Notes under the pieces: generated by a model
Told to the model about the DNA's origin: nothing
Database searches by the model: none
What the model saw: the letters and a program-made list of their open reading frames with translations, nothing else
Shown: positions 54,201-62,049 of the stretch, in pieces
Numbering within the stretch: position 1 is the stretch's first letter
Layout: every line of letters begins with the position of its first letter
Made by a program: the position numbers and the translations under genes
DNA from: Comamonadaceae bacterium
GTDB lineage: Bacteria > Pseudomonadota > Gammaproteobacteria > Burkholderiales > Burkholderiaceae_C
DNA length: 64,000 bases
Assembly (NCBI GenBank): GCA_027488215.1
Contig: JAIYCB010000011.1
Span: 1-64,000 of the forward strand
Direction: 5' to 3'

Positions 54201-54910
54201 CGCTTGAGCTCGGCCAGTCTGGCTTCGCGCTCGGCCAGGGCCGCGCCAAACACCTGCGCCAGCGTGCCAGGCTCGGCATCGGGCAAGGACACAGCCATCA
54301 GGGCGCGCATGTCCTTGTCGAGGGCATCCACATCGCGCCAGACGCCTTGCACCTGCGCCACCAGCGGTGTGGCCATGGGGTAGAGCTGCTGACGCCAGTA
54401 GTCCTGCACGGCTTCGAGGCGCAACGCAGCTTCGTCACCCACCAGGTTTTCTTCAAACAGGCTGCCGCTGTCGAAGGCGTGTTCGCGCAGCATGCGCTGG
54501 CACCAGGCGTCGATGGTGTAGACCGCCGCATCGTCCATGGCCTGTGCGGCCAGCGCCAGGCGGTGGGCCGCTTGTTCGCGAGGCTCGCCTGGCTCGTATT
54601 CCTCCTGTAGTTGCTTGAGGAAATCGTCATCGGTTTGTGCAATGCCCCTGAACACCTGCGCCGCCTCGGTCAGCCGGGCACGGATGCGGTCCGACAGCTC
54701 GCGGGTGGCGGCGCGGGTGAAGGTCATCACGAGCACGTCTTGCGGCAGCATGGGGCTCACGGGCGCGGTGCCATCCTGGCCATGACCCAGCACCAGGCGC
54801 ACATAGAGCGCGGCAATCGTCCAGGTCTTGCCCGTGCCTGCGCTGGCCTCGATCAGGTGGCTGCCGCGCAGGGGGAAGGTGCGCGGGTTGAGGACATGGG
54901 CGGTGCTCAT
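51233..54910 (-). CDS. recB: exodeoxyribonuclease V subunit beta
   Basis: LIEASAGTGKTWTIAALYVRLVLG; IDEFQDTSPLQFRIFDRIY; VITIHASKGLEYPVVCLPF; C-terminal nuclease VLDYKSNHLG. Confidence 0.96.
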   Translation of the reverse strand: MSTAHVLNPRTFPLRGSHLIEASAGTGKTWTIAALYVRLVLGHGQDGTAPVSPMLPQDVLVMTFTRAATRELSDRIRARLTEAAQVFRGIAQTDDDFLKQLQEEYEPGEPREQAAHRLALAAQAMDDAAVYTIDAWCQRMLREHAFDSGSLFEENLVGDEAALRLEAVQDYWRQQLYPMATPLVAQVQGVWRDVDALDKDMRALMAVSLPDAEPGTLAQVFGAALAEREARLAELKRGWAEKADNLLGWIEGQLEHHKSSWDGRKLSYKKCAEWLDVLKQWSVSQDDASALKKNMKDAGWVRFTPEGLLACRKPGEGPVDLPPESLAYADLQAALQALPEPAQAARLHARTHVMQRMAELKQRSGLFGFADMLQRLDVALADPDSGERLAQRLREQFPVAMIDEFQDTSPLQFRIFDRIYRTAENRPETALLLIGDPKQSIYGFRGADIHSYLDARRATAGRHHVLGTNFRSTSEVVEVVNRWFQIAPDAFGYKQGDQDPLPFQPVGAKGRDEIFITSAGDVKAMTMVHDATLRSQRDAQTHLSALCAEQIVAWLSDPQARFADAEKGDKPLQPKDIAVLVRTGKEAAAVRDALRVRGVASVYLSDRDSVFASDEAQDLCLWLRGVAEPQDMRRVRAALGTRTVGLSLAELYDLATQDELLDTRAEQMRELHQTWQSQGVLAMLRHSLHVLQLAGRWRGEPDGERRLTNVLHLAELLQAASSQLDGEQALIRWLVQQIDEAQSGNASGSEEQTVRLESDEDLVKVITIHASKGLEYPVVCLPFAHSHRVMEAHKTPVLQRHDGEGGRHWTLDFDKDDTRVADRDRLREDLRLWYVALTRARHALWVGWSAVKRANGKTCVNHGSAAGHLLGSGQELGAADWLSKLKDLQTDAQGQALSVSLQFATAEVPLTLWHKPAQNAELRDALNCTARIDKSWTIASFSRLTRDLSAQTLAPLVLHLNPPRPADDEPPEETAMPNAWVASPGALAAWHGFAKGPTAGNFLHDQLEWLAADGFALDEPKALRLKQRCENAGYKTQADDVVRWLGRVVAQPLRGPNVPLNALTALLPEMEFWLPAGRLHAREVDALCQQHLLPGVSRPQLPDAQLHGMLMGFADLVFEHEGRYWVLDYKSNHLGTDDAAYTAQALDAAMAHHRYEVQAALYMLALHRLLRARLGDAYDPAKQIGGAVYLFLRGIDGPAGGCCTLPASLALLDGLDAMLKEEVAR

Positions 54911-57900
54911 GGCGCTTCGTCCTCCTCATCGTCTTCGGGCGCATCGGGCAGCGGCTCGATGTCGATCTGCTCCGCCCACGCTTTCAAGGGGGCGTACACT
55001 GTTTGCGCCAGGCGCTCAAACTCACCCGTGGCCAGCAGGTCCTCCACCATGGGGTAGGTGCGGGCCAGGGCCGGGTCCTTGCCCTTCTCGCCGCTCTTGA
55101 ACTCGCCATCTTCGTAGGCATCGGCCAGCGCGTTGAGGTTCTCCGGATCCTTGAGCCACTGCAAGGCTACACCGGGCGGCAGGGGCAGCGGCCAGCGCAT
55201 GCCTTCGGTCCAGGTGGTCAGCAGCGTGGTCAGTTGCTCACGCGCAACTTGCGGCGCTTGCTCGGGCACGCGCAGCACGGCATTGCGCCCCACCACCACG
55301 CACCGCAGGGGCTGGTCCATCGCTGCAGCGGCGAGCGACAGCAACCAGATGTCGATCAGTTTGTCGGCATAGGCCAAGGGCTTTTGGGTCTTGAAGCTGG
55401 CCAGGTCGTTGGCACGCAGGTGCAGGGACAAGTGCCCGCCCTCACCCGTCAACGCATCGCCCAGCGCGTCTTGCAAGGCGACCTCTGCATGCGTCAAGTC
55501 GACCAACACGCGTTCAGCGGCATGGGGGTAAGCCTGGCGTTCGCGCAAGGCAGCGCCCAGCATGGCTTGCAGGCGAGCACTGAGTTTTTGCGCCTCCAGC
55601 GTGCCCACACCCGCCAGCGGCAAAGCCCCGGCCTGGCGCAGGTGCTGCACCACCTGCTGCACATGCGCGGGCAGTGTGTCGGCATTCAGTTCGGTGGGCA
55701 CATGCTGCAGTTCGTGGTCGAGCAGCTGGTACAAGTCCAGCCCACCCAAACCAAAGAGTTCTTCGTCGTGCAGTTCGCTGCGTTCGTCGTCCAGATACAC
55801 CTGCAGGCGTTCACGGAAAAACGCGCCAACGGGTTTGCGCAGGAAGCGGGCCAATTGGGTCAGCGTGATGACGGGCACGCCCTGCGCGGATTCCAGCGGT
55901 GGCAGCAGGCAAGGATCGCCACGTCGCTGCGCTCCTCGCGATGACGAAGCCCATTCGTCGCCCGCACCAGACAATGCCCTTTCTTCCACTTCTGCGTCCT
56001 TCTGACTGTCAACCCGCGCACCCTTTACCTGTTCAACACGAGCTCCCTTTGCTTCGTCATCGCGAGCGAAGCGTGGCGATCTATTCTGAGCAGCCCGCCA
56101 TTCCTTGGCATAGGTCTGCAAACCACTGCCCACTTCAAAGTAAGCGCGGCTGAAAGGTTGCAGCGGGTGCACCGTGGTCAGACGTTCCGCATTGCCCTTG
56201 CCCCAGAGCAGGTCGATCTCGTCGCGCAATTGGGAGACCAGCACCGAGGGCGGTTGTTCGCTGTTGTCGCGCACGCTGCGGCCGCTCCAGCTGACGTAGA
56301 GCACTTGGCGCGCTGACAAGAGCGCTTCGAGCATGAGCTGGCGGTCGTCATCGCGGCGCGAGCGGTCGCCCGGCCGCTGCATACCGGGCAGGCCCATCAG
56401 GTCGAAGTCGGCGCGCGTGCTGCGACGCGGGTAGTCGCCGTCGTTCATGCCCAGCAGGCACACCGCCTTGAACGGGATCGCGCGCATCGGCATGAGTGTG
56501 CAAAACGTCACACCCCCGGCCCGAAAGCGCTGCTCCAGCCGGGGCGTCTTGAGTGCTTCGAGCCAGGCCGATCGCGCCACGGCCAGCGGCACGGCTTCGA
56601 TGAAACCGGCTTCGCCGCAGGCGCGCACCCAGTCGGTCAGCGCCTGGTCAAGCGCAGACAGGGCGTTGCGGTCGTTGTCGTCACGCGGCCTGAACATCGC
56701 GGCCAGCAAGGCACGGCCGCGCTCGGCCCATTGCGCGGGCGTGGCGTCTTGCGTGGCGGTTTGCCACCAGTCGATCAGTGCCTGGAGCAGGTGCGCGAGG
56801 GACCCGGCCAGCTCGGCGTCGAGCCCGCCGACCTCTGGGTAAGGCGTGGCCCCGGGAACGTCTGCATTGAAAGGGTCGGCCCCGCAGGCATAGCCCATGA
56901 GCATGCGTTGCACCCCAAACAGCGCAGAGTTGTCCTCGCCACACACACCGAGGCCGAGGCCCGCGCGGTGCTGGGCAGACAAGCCCCAGCGGATGCCTGA
57001 GCCCGCCATCCAGCGCGTCAGCGTGGGCAAGCCCTCTTCGCTCAGGCCAAAGCGGGCAGCCAGCGCGGGCACTTCGAGCAGCTCGACCAGCTCGCTCATG
57101 CGGCTGCGCTGCTGCGGCAAGGCCAGCAGCCACTCGACCGCCTGGATGAGCGGACTGACGGCCTGCGCGCCCAGGTCGGCAATGTCAAACGGAATGAACC
57201 GCGCATCGCTGCGCTTGTACTGGCCAAACACGGCGCGGATGGCCGGAGCCATGACCTCGATGTCGGGCACCATGACCACCACGTCGCGGGGTGACAAAGG
57301 CTGGTCGCCCGGCGGGGTGTGGAACCACTGCAGCAACTGGTCGTGCAGCACTTCAAGCTCGCGCACCGGGCTGTGGGCGATTTTGAAAACGACCGACTGG
57401 TCGTCCGGGGCCAGTGGCAATGGATTTTTGCCACCGCTGGAGGGCTCGAGGTCGCGGATGCGCCGCTGCAACTGCGACAGCAAGCGCGTGCCGTCTTCAC
57501 CGGGCACATCGTCAAAGAAGTCCAGACGCGGCCACTGCGTGAGTTGCTGCGCCGCCTGCAGGTCGTCAAACGCGTCGAGCTGGCGGATGAAGTCGCGACC
57601 CTGCCGCCCCCAGGCCGCCAGCAACGTGGGCGCATGCAGGTGCATCCGGGCCAGCGGCAAACCGGCCAGGGCCTCGGCCCGGTAGGCATGGCGGCGGCGC
57701 TCAGCCTGCAGCCATTCGCGCCCGTCGATGATGTCACCCCAGTGGTACTGACAGGGGTTGGGCACGGCCAGCATCACCTGGCTGTGCGCGGCCAACGCCG
57801 CCAGCATCTCCAGCAGTTGCCCCGGCATGTGGCTCATGCCAAACACCGACACACGCCGTGCCACGGGGCTTGCCAGGGGCTGGCCCGACTGCAAATGCGC

Positions 57901-58524
57901 CAGCGCCCGCGCATGCAGCGCCGGACGGGTCGCCTGACGCTGGTGTTCGTGCAATGTGGCCAGCACGCGCCGCCACAGCTCGGCTTGCCAGCGCTGATCT
58001 TCCTGCAGCCGCCCCTCACCAGCGGCCTTGCGCAACACATCGCGCCCGTCGGCCCAGTCCTGCAACCAGTCGGGACGGTAGATCTGGTACTGGTCAAACA
58101 GGTCGGCCAGGCGGCTGGCCAGCTGCAGCAGGCGGTCGGGCTCGTTGCCCCGCAAAAACCCCGCCACAGGTTGGAAGACGGGATCCTCCAGGCAAGTGGG
58201 CAGCAAAGCCATCAGACGCCAGGTCATGGGCAGTTTGTCCAGCGGCGAGTCGGGCGGCACGTTGTGAGTGCCCAGCACCTGCCGGTAAGTGCGCCACAAA
58301 AAACGCGAAGGCAACTCCACCCGCGTGGCCGCGCAAACCCCACCCTGACGCGCCAATTCGATCTTGATCCACTCGGCCATGCCGTTGCTTTGCACCAGCA
58401 CCACTTCGCTCTCCAACGGATCCAGTGGGTGCGCACGCAGCCAGCCCGTCAGGGTGTCAGCCAACACCTCGGAGCGGTGGCTGTGCAGGGCAATGAAACC
58501 GGGAGAGATGGGGGAGACAGGCAT
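54907..58524 (-). CDS. recC: exodeoxyribonuclease V subunit gamma, carrying an in-frame repeat-derived insert
   Basis: FIALHSHRSEVLADTLTGWL; VQSNGMAEWIKIELA; CLLGMNDGDYPRR; position upstream of recB/recD. Confidence 0.94.
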   Translation of the reverse strand: MPVSPISPGFIALHSHRSEVLADTLTGWLRAHPLDPLESEVVLVQSNGMAEWIKIELARQGGVCAATRVELPSRFLWRTYRQVLGTHNVPPDSPLDKLPMTWRLMALLPTCLEDPVFQPVAGFLRGNEPDRLLQLASRLADLFDQYQIYRPDWLQDWADGRDVLRKAAGEGRLQEDQRWQAELWRRVLATLHEHQRQATRPALHARALAHLQSGQPLASPVARRVSVFGMSHMPGQLLEMLAALAAHSQVMLAVPNPCQYHWGDIIDGREWLQAERRRHAYRAEALAGLPLARMHLHAPTLLAAWGRQGRDFIRQLDAFDDLQAAQQLTQWPRLDFFDDVPGEDGTRLLSQLQRRIRDLEPSSGGKNPLPLAPDDQSVVFKIAHSPVRELEVLHDQLLQWFHTPPGDQPLSPRDVVVMVPDIEVMAPAIRAVFGQYKRSDARFIPFDIADLGAQAVSPLIQAVEWLLALPQQRSRMSELVELLEVPALAARFGLSEEGLPTLTRWMAGSGIRWGLSAQHRAGLGLGVCGEDNSALFGVQRMLMGYACGADPFNADVPGATPYPEVGGLDAELAGSLAHLLQALIDWWQTATQDATPAQWAERGRALLAAMFRPRDDNDRNALSALDQALTDWVRACGEAGFIEAVPLAVARSAWLEALKTPRLEQRFRAGGVTFCTLMPMRAIPFKAVCLLGMNDGDYPRRSTRADFDLMGLPGMQRPGDRSRRDDDRQLMLEALLSARQVLYVSWSGRSVRDNSEQPPSVLVSQLRDEIDLLWGKGNAERLTTVHPLQPFSRAYFEVGSGLQTYAKEWRAAQNRSPRFARDDEAKGARVEQVKGARVDSQKDAEVEERALSGAGDEWASSSRGAQRRGDPCLLPPLESAQGVPVITLTQLARFLRKPVGAFFRERLQVYLDDERSELHDEELFGLGGLDLYQLLDHELQHVPTELNADTLPAHVQQVVQHLRQAGALPLAGVGTLEAQKLSARLQAMLGAALRERQAYPHAAERVLVDLTHAEVALQDALGDALTGEGGHLSLHLRANDLASFKTQKPLAYADKLIDIWLLSLAAAAMDQPLRCVVVGRNAVLRVPEQAPQVAREQLTTLLTTWTEGMRWPLPLPPGVALQWLKDPENLNALADAYEDGEFKSGEKGKDPALARTYPMVEDLLATGEFERLAQTVYAPLKAWAEQIDIEPLPDAPEDDEEDEAP
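55913..56081. repeat. palindromic repeat insertion within recC (inverted GATCGCCACG...TCGCGATGACGAAG ends)
   Basis: ggatcgccacgtcgctgcgctcctcgcgatgacgaag (55913-55949) and cttcgtcatcgcgagcgaagcgtggcgatc (56052-56081) are inverted repeats bounding a low-complexity in-frame segment. Confidence 0.85.
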
Positions 58525-58898
58525 GCGGTGAAAAAGGCGGACAAGGAAATAAAGGGACAAGAATAGCCGCAATCGTGCCCGCCACCAGGCTCGTGGGAAG
58601 AGCCCGGGATTGCTCAAATTTTAAGCACTTGCCGCCACCCCAGTCAGGATGCGGCTTGGCACAGTTGTTCAGGGAGTTATCCACACCTTTGGGCACGAGG
58701 ATTGGGGGCAAATCACAGACTCAAGTCAACTTCCGCCATTTCTCATTAAAGTGGGGGCAGAGAAATTCACCTGCATTCACTCTGATTTTTTGTCCCCTGC
58801 AGAGACACACAGGGCGGTATGACTTAAGGGAATACGCTGACGAAAAAAACAAGCATGCAGCACATACTTTCGCGATCAACAGAAAAAGGAAACCACAA

Positions 58899-59879
58899 AT
58901 GACAGCCTCCTGGATCAAACGCACGGCGTGCCTTACAGGCGCGGTATTGGCCATTTGCATGCCAATGACCACTTGGGCACAAGCCTGGCCCAGCAAACAA
59001 CCCATCAAACTGGTGGCCGTTTTCCCTCCTGGGGGATCGGTAGACCAAGTGGCGCGCATTTTGTCTGGCCCCCTGTCTCAGCAACTCGGCCAGAGCGTGG
59101 TGGTCGAAAACAGGGGCGGCGCATCGGGCGTGATCGGCACGGCGAGCGTGCTCAGCGCCCCCGCCGATGGCTACACCTTTGCTGTGGTGTTCGACACCCA
59201 TGGCGTCAACCAAAGCCTGATGCCCAACATGCCTTATGACAGCAAAAAGGACCTGACCCCTCTGATCCTTGTGGGCACTTCAGCCATGATGCTGACCACC
59301 CACGTCAACACCGAATACAAAACATTTGCCGATGTGGTGGCCGCTGCCAAGGCCAAAAAGAACGTCGCCTATGGCTCGATTGGCAATGGCAGTCTGGCGC
59401 ATTTGGCCATGTCTTTGTTGGGCAAAAGTGGCAACATGGAATTCAATCATGTCCCTTTCAAAGGCGGCGGCCCTTTGATGAACGATGCCATTGCGGGACA
59501 CATCCCCCTGTCCATGGCCACCGTCTTTTTGAACAAACCTCACATTGAAAGCAAGCGCTTGAGGCCACTGGCTGTCACATCGGCCAAACGTGTCCCCGAC
59601 TTTCCTGACGTTCCCACCATTGCCGAAGCGGGCTTTGCAGGGTTCGAAGCACCCGCTTGGTGGGCGCTGCTGGCATCGTCCAAAACGCCCCCGGACATCA
59701 TTCGCCGCATGAACGAAGAGCTGAACAAAGCCCTGGCCAACCCCGATGTCTCCAGACGCTTGGTGGCTCAGGGCATTGAGATCTCAGGCGGTAGTGTTGA
59801 GAAGGCCAAAACCTTCATCGACGGTCAGATCGACACCTGGGCCAAAGTGGTGCGCGAGAACGGCATCAAACCCGACTGA
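58899..59879 (+). CDS. tripartite tricarboxylate transporter substrate-binding protein (Bug family)
   Basis: Signal peptide; AWPSKQPIKLVAVFPPGGSVDQVARILSGPLSQQLGQSVVVENRGGASGVIG. Confidence 0.93.
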   Translation: MTASWIKRTACLTGAVLAICMPMTTWAQAWPSKQPIKLVAVFPPGGSVDQVARILSGPLSQQLGQSVVVENRGGASGVIGTASVLSAPADGYTFAVVFDTHGVNQSLMPNMPYDSKKDLTPLILVGTSAMMLTTHVNTEYKTFADVVAAAKAKKNVAYGSIGNGSLAHLAMSLLGKSGNMEFNHVPFKGGGPLMNDAIAGHIPLSMATVFLNKPHIESKRLRPLAVTSAKRVPDFPDVPTIAEAGFAGFEAPAWWALLASSKTPPDIIRRMNEELNKALANPDVSRRLVAQGIEISGGSVEKAKTFIDGQIDTWAKVVRENGIKPD

Positions 59880-59881
59880 GT

Positions 59882-60349
59882 TCAAGCCGCCGCATCCGGT
59901 AGCGGCGCGTCGACCACCAAATCTGCGTTGAGGGCGCGCACCCGGTGGTCAACGTAGTACCCCCCAAACTCTGTGTACCTGAGCAAAACCCGCTGGCAGC
60001 GGTTGCAAGCAAAAACATCGCAGCGGTTGTAGGGGAAAAATGCGGGCGCAATGGGCGCAAGTGCACTTTCGTAACGCGTGCCCTGGGGGTGGAATTCTTC
60101 AAACGTGGGCTCACTGCCCGGAGCTTGGTCACCATCGGGGTGCGCCTCGCGCAAGCTGCCCACAGCGGTCATGTGTGAGGCAGGCCAGCGGTCTTCCGTC
60201 ATGCTGTCCCAACCGGCACAGGGCCCCAACGCACAGGCGCATTTTTGGGTTGAAGCCGCCTTGGCCAAATCTTTCAAACCTGCGGCATCTAGGCGGGGTG
60301 GTGGTTTCATGGTCATGGGATTCCAAGGGTTCTCGGCACGGATCGCCAT
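59882..60349 (-). CDS. hypothetical protein with cysteine motifs
   Basis: CACALGPCAGWD and CDVFACNRCQRVLLRYTEFGGYYVDHRVRAL; start uncertain. Confidence 0.6.
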   Translation of the reverse strand: MAIRAENPWNPMTMKPPPRLDAAGLKDLAKAASTQKCACALGPCAGWDSMTEDRWPASHMTAVGSLREAHPDGDQAPGSEPTFEEFHPQGTRYESALAPIAPAFFPYNRCDVFACNRCQRVLLRYTEFGGYYVDHRVRALNADLVVDAPLPDAAA

Positions 60350-60509
60350 CGATGTCGCACGGGTCAAAAAAAATTTAGGCGAACGGAATTTAGCAGTTTT
60401 ACGGCCCTTCGGACCACCCGTTGAGACAGGTTGATGGTGACACACTCAACCTCTTGGTTACCCTGTTAGCCCTTGTCTGTCGGCCGAACGTTGGGATCCC
60501 GGGTCAAAA

Positions 60510-60531
60510 CACATATACTCTCACATATACT
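60510..60531 (+). promoter_or_regulatory. tandem direct repeat cacatatact-ct-cacatatact upstream of the toxin-antitoxin pair (candidate operator/promoter)
   Basis: Two identical 10-mers at 60510-60519 and 60522-60531, offset 12 bp, about 20 bp before the antitoxin start. Confidence 0.55.
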
Positions 60532-60552
60532 TTTTTCGAATCGGAGTTGAAC

Positions 60553-60783
60553 ATGGCGCAAATCACGCTGTATTTGGATGAAGCCACGCAAGCCTTGGTC
60601 GATGAAGCCGCCAAAGCCAATGGGGTGTCCAAGAGCCGCTGGGTGGCGGACATCATCCGCACTTATGCGGCGCACGATTGGCCGCGAGACTGCTTGTCGC
60701 TGGCAGGCCGTTTCGCAGACTTCCCCCTGAAGGAAGATGCACCCGGCATCCCGCCTGCGGATGTGCCGCGCATGATTTATTGA
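60553..60783 (+). CDS. antitoxin, ribbon-helix-helix/CopG-like (VapB-type)
   Basis: MAQITLYLDEATQALVDEAAKANGVSKSRWVADIIRTYA; directly upstream of PIN-domain ORF. Confidence 0.82.
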   Translation: MAQITLYLDEATQALVDEAAKANGVSKSRWVADIIRTYAAHDWPRDCLSLAGRFADFPLKEDAPGIPPADVPRMIY

Positions 60784-60792
60784 AAGCCGACG

Positions 60793-61215
60793 ATGTTGGT
60801 CCTCGACAGCAACACCATCAGCTACTACTTTAGAGGCGACCCTCAGGTGGTGCCTCGCATGCAAGCGGTCAGACCGGGAACGCTTGGCATTCCGGCCATT
60901 GTTGCCTACGAGTTACGCTACGGACTCATGCGCTTATCCCAAGAAGCGGCCGAACCTCGCTTGGCCGCCTTGGCCCAATTTCTTCGGCCTCTGCAAATGT
61001 TGCCCTTTGATGATGAATGCGCCTCGCAGGCCGCCAAAATTCGCATCGCTTTGGAAGCAGCAGGCACGCCCATTGGCCCACACGACACCTTGATAGCGGC
61101 TACAGCCATGCGCCATCAAGCCACACTCATCACGCGCAATGTGCGCGAATTTTCTCGGGTACCGGGCCTGCACTGCATCAACTGGCACGACGACAGTCCT
61201 GCCCTCAAGCCCTGA
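60793..61215 (+). CDS. vapC: PIN-domain ribonuclease toxin (VapC-type)
   Basis: MLVLDSNTISYYFRGDPQVV; YELRYGL; PIGPHDTLIAATAMRHQATLITRNVREFSRVPGL. Confidence 0.92.
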   Translation: MLVLDSNTISYYFRGDPQVVPRMQAVRPGTLGIPAIVAYELRYGLMRLSQEAAEPRLAALAQFLRPLQMLPFDDECASQAAKIRIALEAAGTPIGPHDTLIAATAMRHQATLITRNVREFSRVPGLHCINWHDDSPALKP

Positions 61216-61319
61216 CCGAACAAACCGGCACAAAGCCAGTAAGTGCCACACCACATGTCATCTGTCGCTTTGTCGTGCACATGACTGGTTTGACCTCAGT
61301 CTCACCTTAAAGTCGGGTC

Positions 61320-61955
61320 ATGATGCACTTCTACGAACCCCACCTGGGCCACGGCCTCAAGCACGATCCCTTCAACTCGATCGTCGGCCCCCGTCCGATT
61401 GGCTGGGTGTCGAGTCGCAGCGTCAGCGGTGTGCTCAATCTAGCGCCTTACAGTTTTTTCAACGCTTTCAATTACGTGCCGCCCGTGATCGGGTTTTCGA
61501 GCATTGGACGCAAAGATTCGCTCAACAACATCGAAGCCAACGGCGAGTTTGTCTGGAACCTGGTCACGCGTGAATTGGCCGAGGTGATGAACCAGACCTG
61601 CGAAGCCGTGCCGCCCGAGGTGAGCGAGTTTGACCTGGCGGGCTTGAGTCCGGAGCCCTCTCGCATCGTGAGCGTGCCGCGTGTAGCGCAAAGCCCGGTG
61701 AGCTTTGAGTGCCGCTGCACGCAAATCCTGCAGCTCGATGATCTGGATGGCAAAAAGGTCGAGACCTGGATGATTTTTGGCCAAGTGGTGGGCATTCACA
61801 TCGACCAGCGACTGCTCAAAAACGGGGTGTACGACACCGCCAATGCGGGCCATATTTTGCGTGGCGGCGGTCCGGCCGATTACTTCACCATCGGCCCGGA
61901 ACAACTCTTCAAGATGTACCGGCCCGAAAGTGGCGCGCGCGATTTGCCCAAGTGA
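61320..61955 (+). CDS. flavin reductase family protein (FMN-binding split barrel)
   Basis: NSIVGPRPIGWVSSRSVSGVLNLAPYSFFNAFNYVPPVIGFSS. Confidence 0.9.
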   Translation: MMHFYEPHLGHGLKHDPFNSIVGPRPIGWVSSRSVSGVLNLAPYSFFNAFNYVPPVIGFSSIGRKDSLNNIEANGEFVWNLVTRELAEVMNQTCEAVPPEVSEFDLAGLSPEPSRIVSVPRVAQSPVSFECRCTQILQLDDLDGKKVETWMIFGQVVGIHIDQRLLKNGVYDTANAGHILRGGGPADYFTIGPEQLFKMYRPESGARDLPK

Positions 61956-62049
61956 GTTGCGCGCGGGAAACGGCCTTGGGTTTACCCTAGTCTGATCTGC
62001 ACACTGCGGGCCGCATGATTTGGGCAGACCCGTTCAACCCACGCCCTTC

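Noticed and set aside
51410-54610. 1066-aa open frame on + strand opposite recB
   Set aside because: Antisense shadow of a high-GC recB coding region; composition is His/Gln/Arg-rich with no recognisable domain, and recB motifs on the other strand are unambiguous.
57319-58566. 415-aa + strand ORF opposite recC
   Set aside because: Antisense shadow; no motifs.
58677-58685. TTATCCACA DnaA-box-like nonamer near the recC start as part of a replication origin
   Set aside because: Single box only, no cluster and no dnaA/dnaN/gidA context; likely chance or regulatory.
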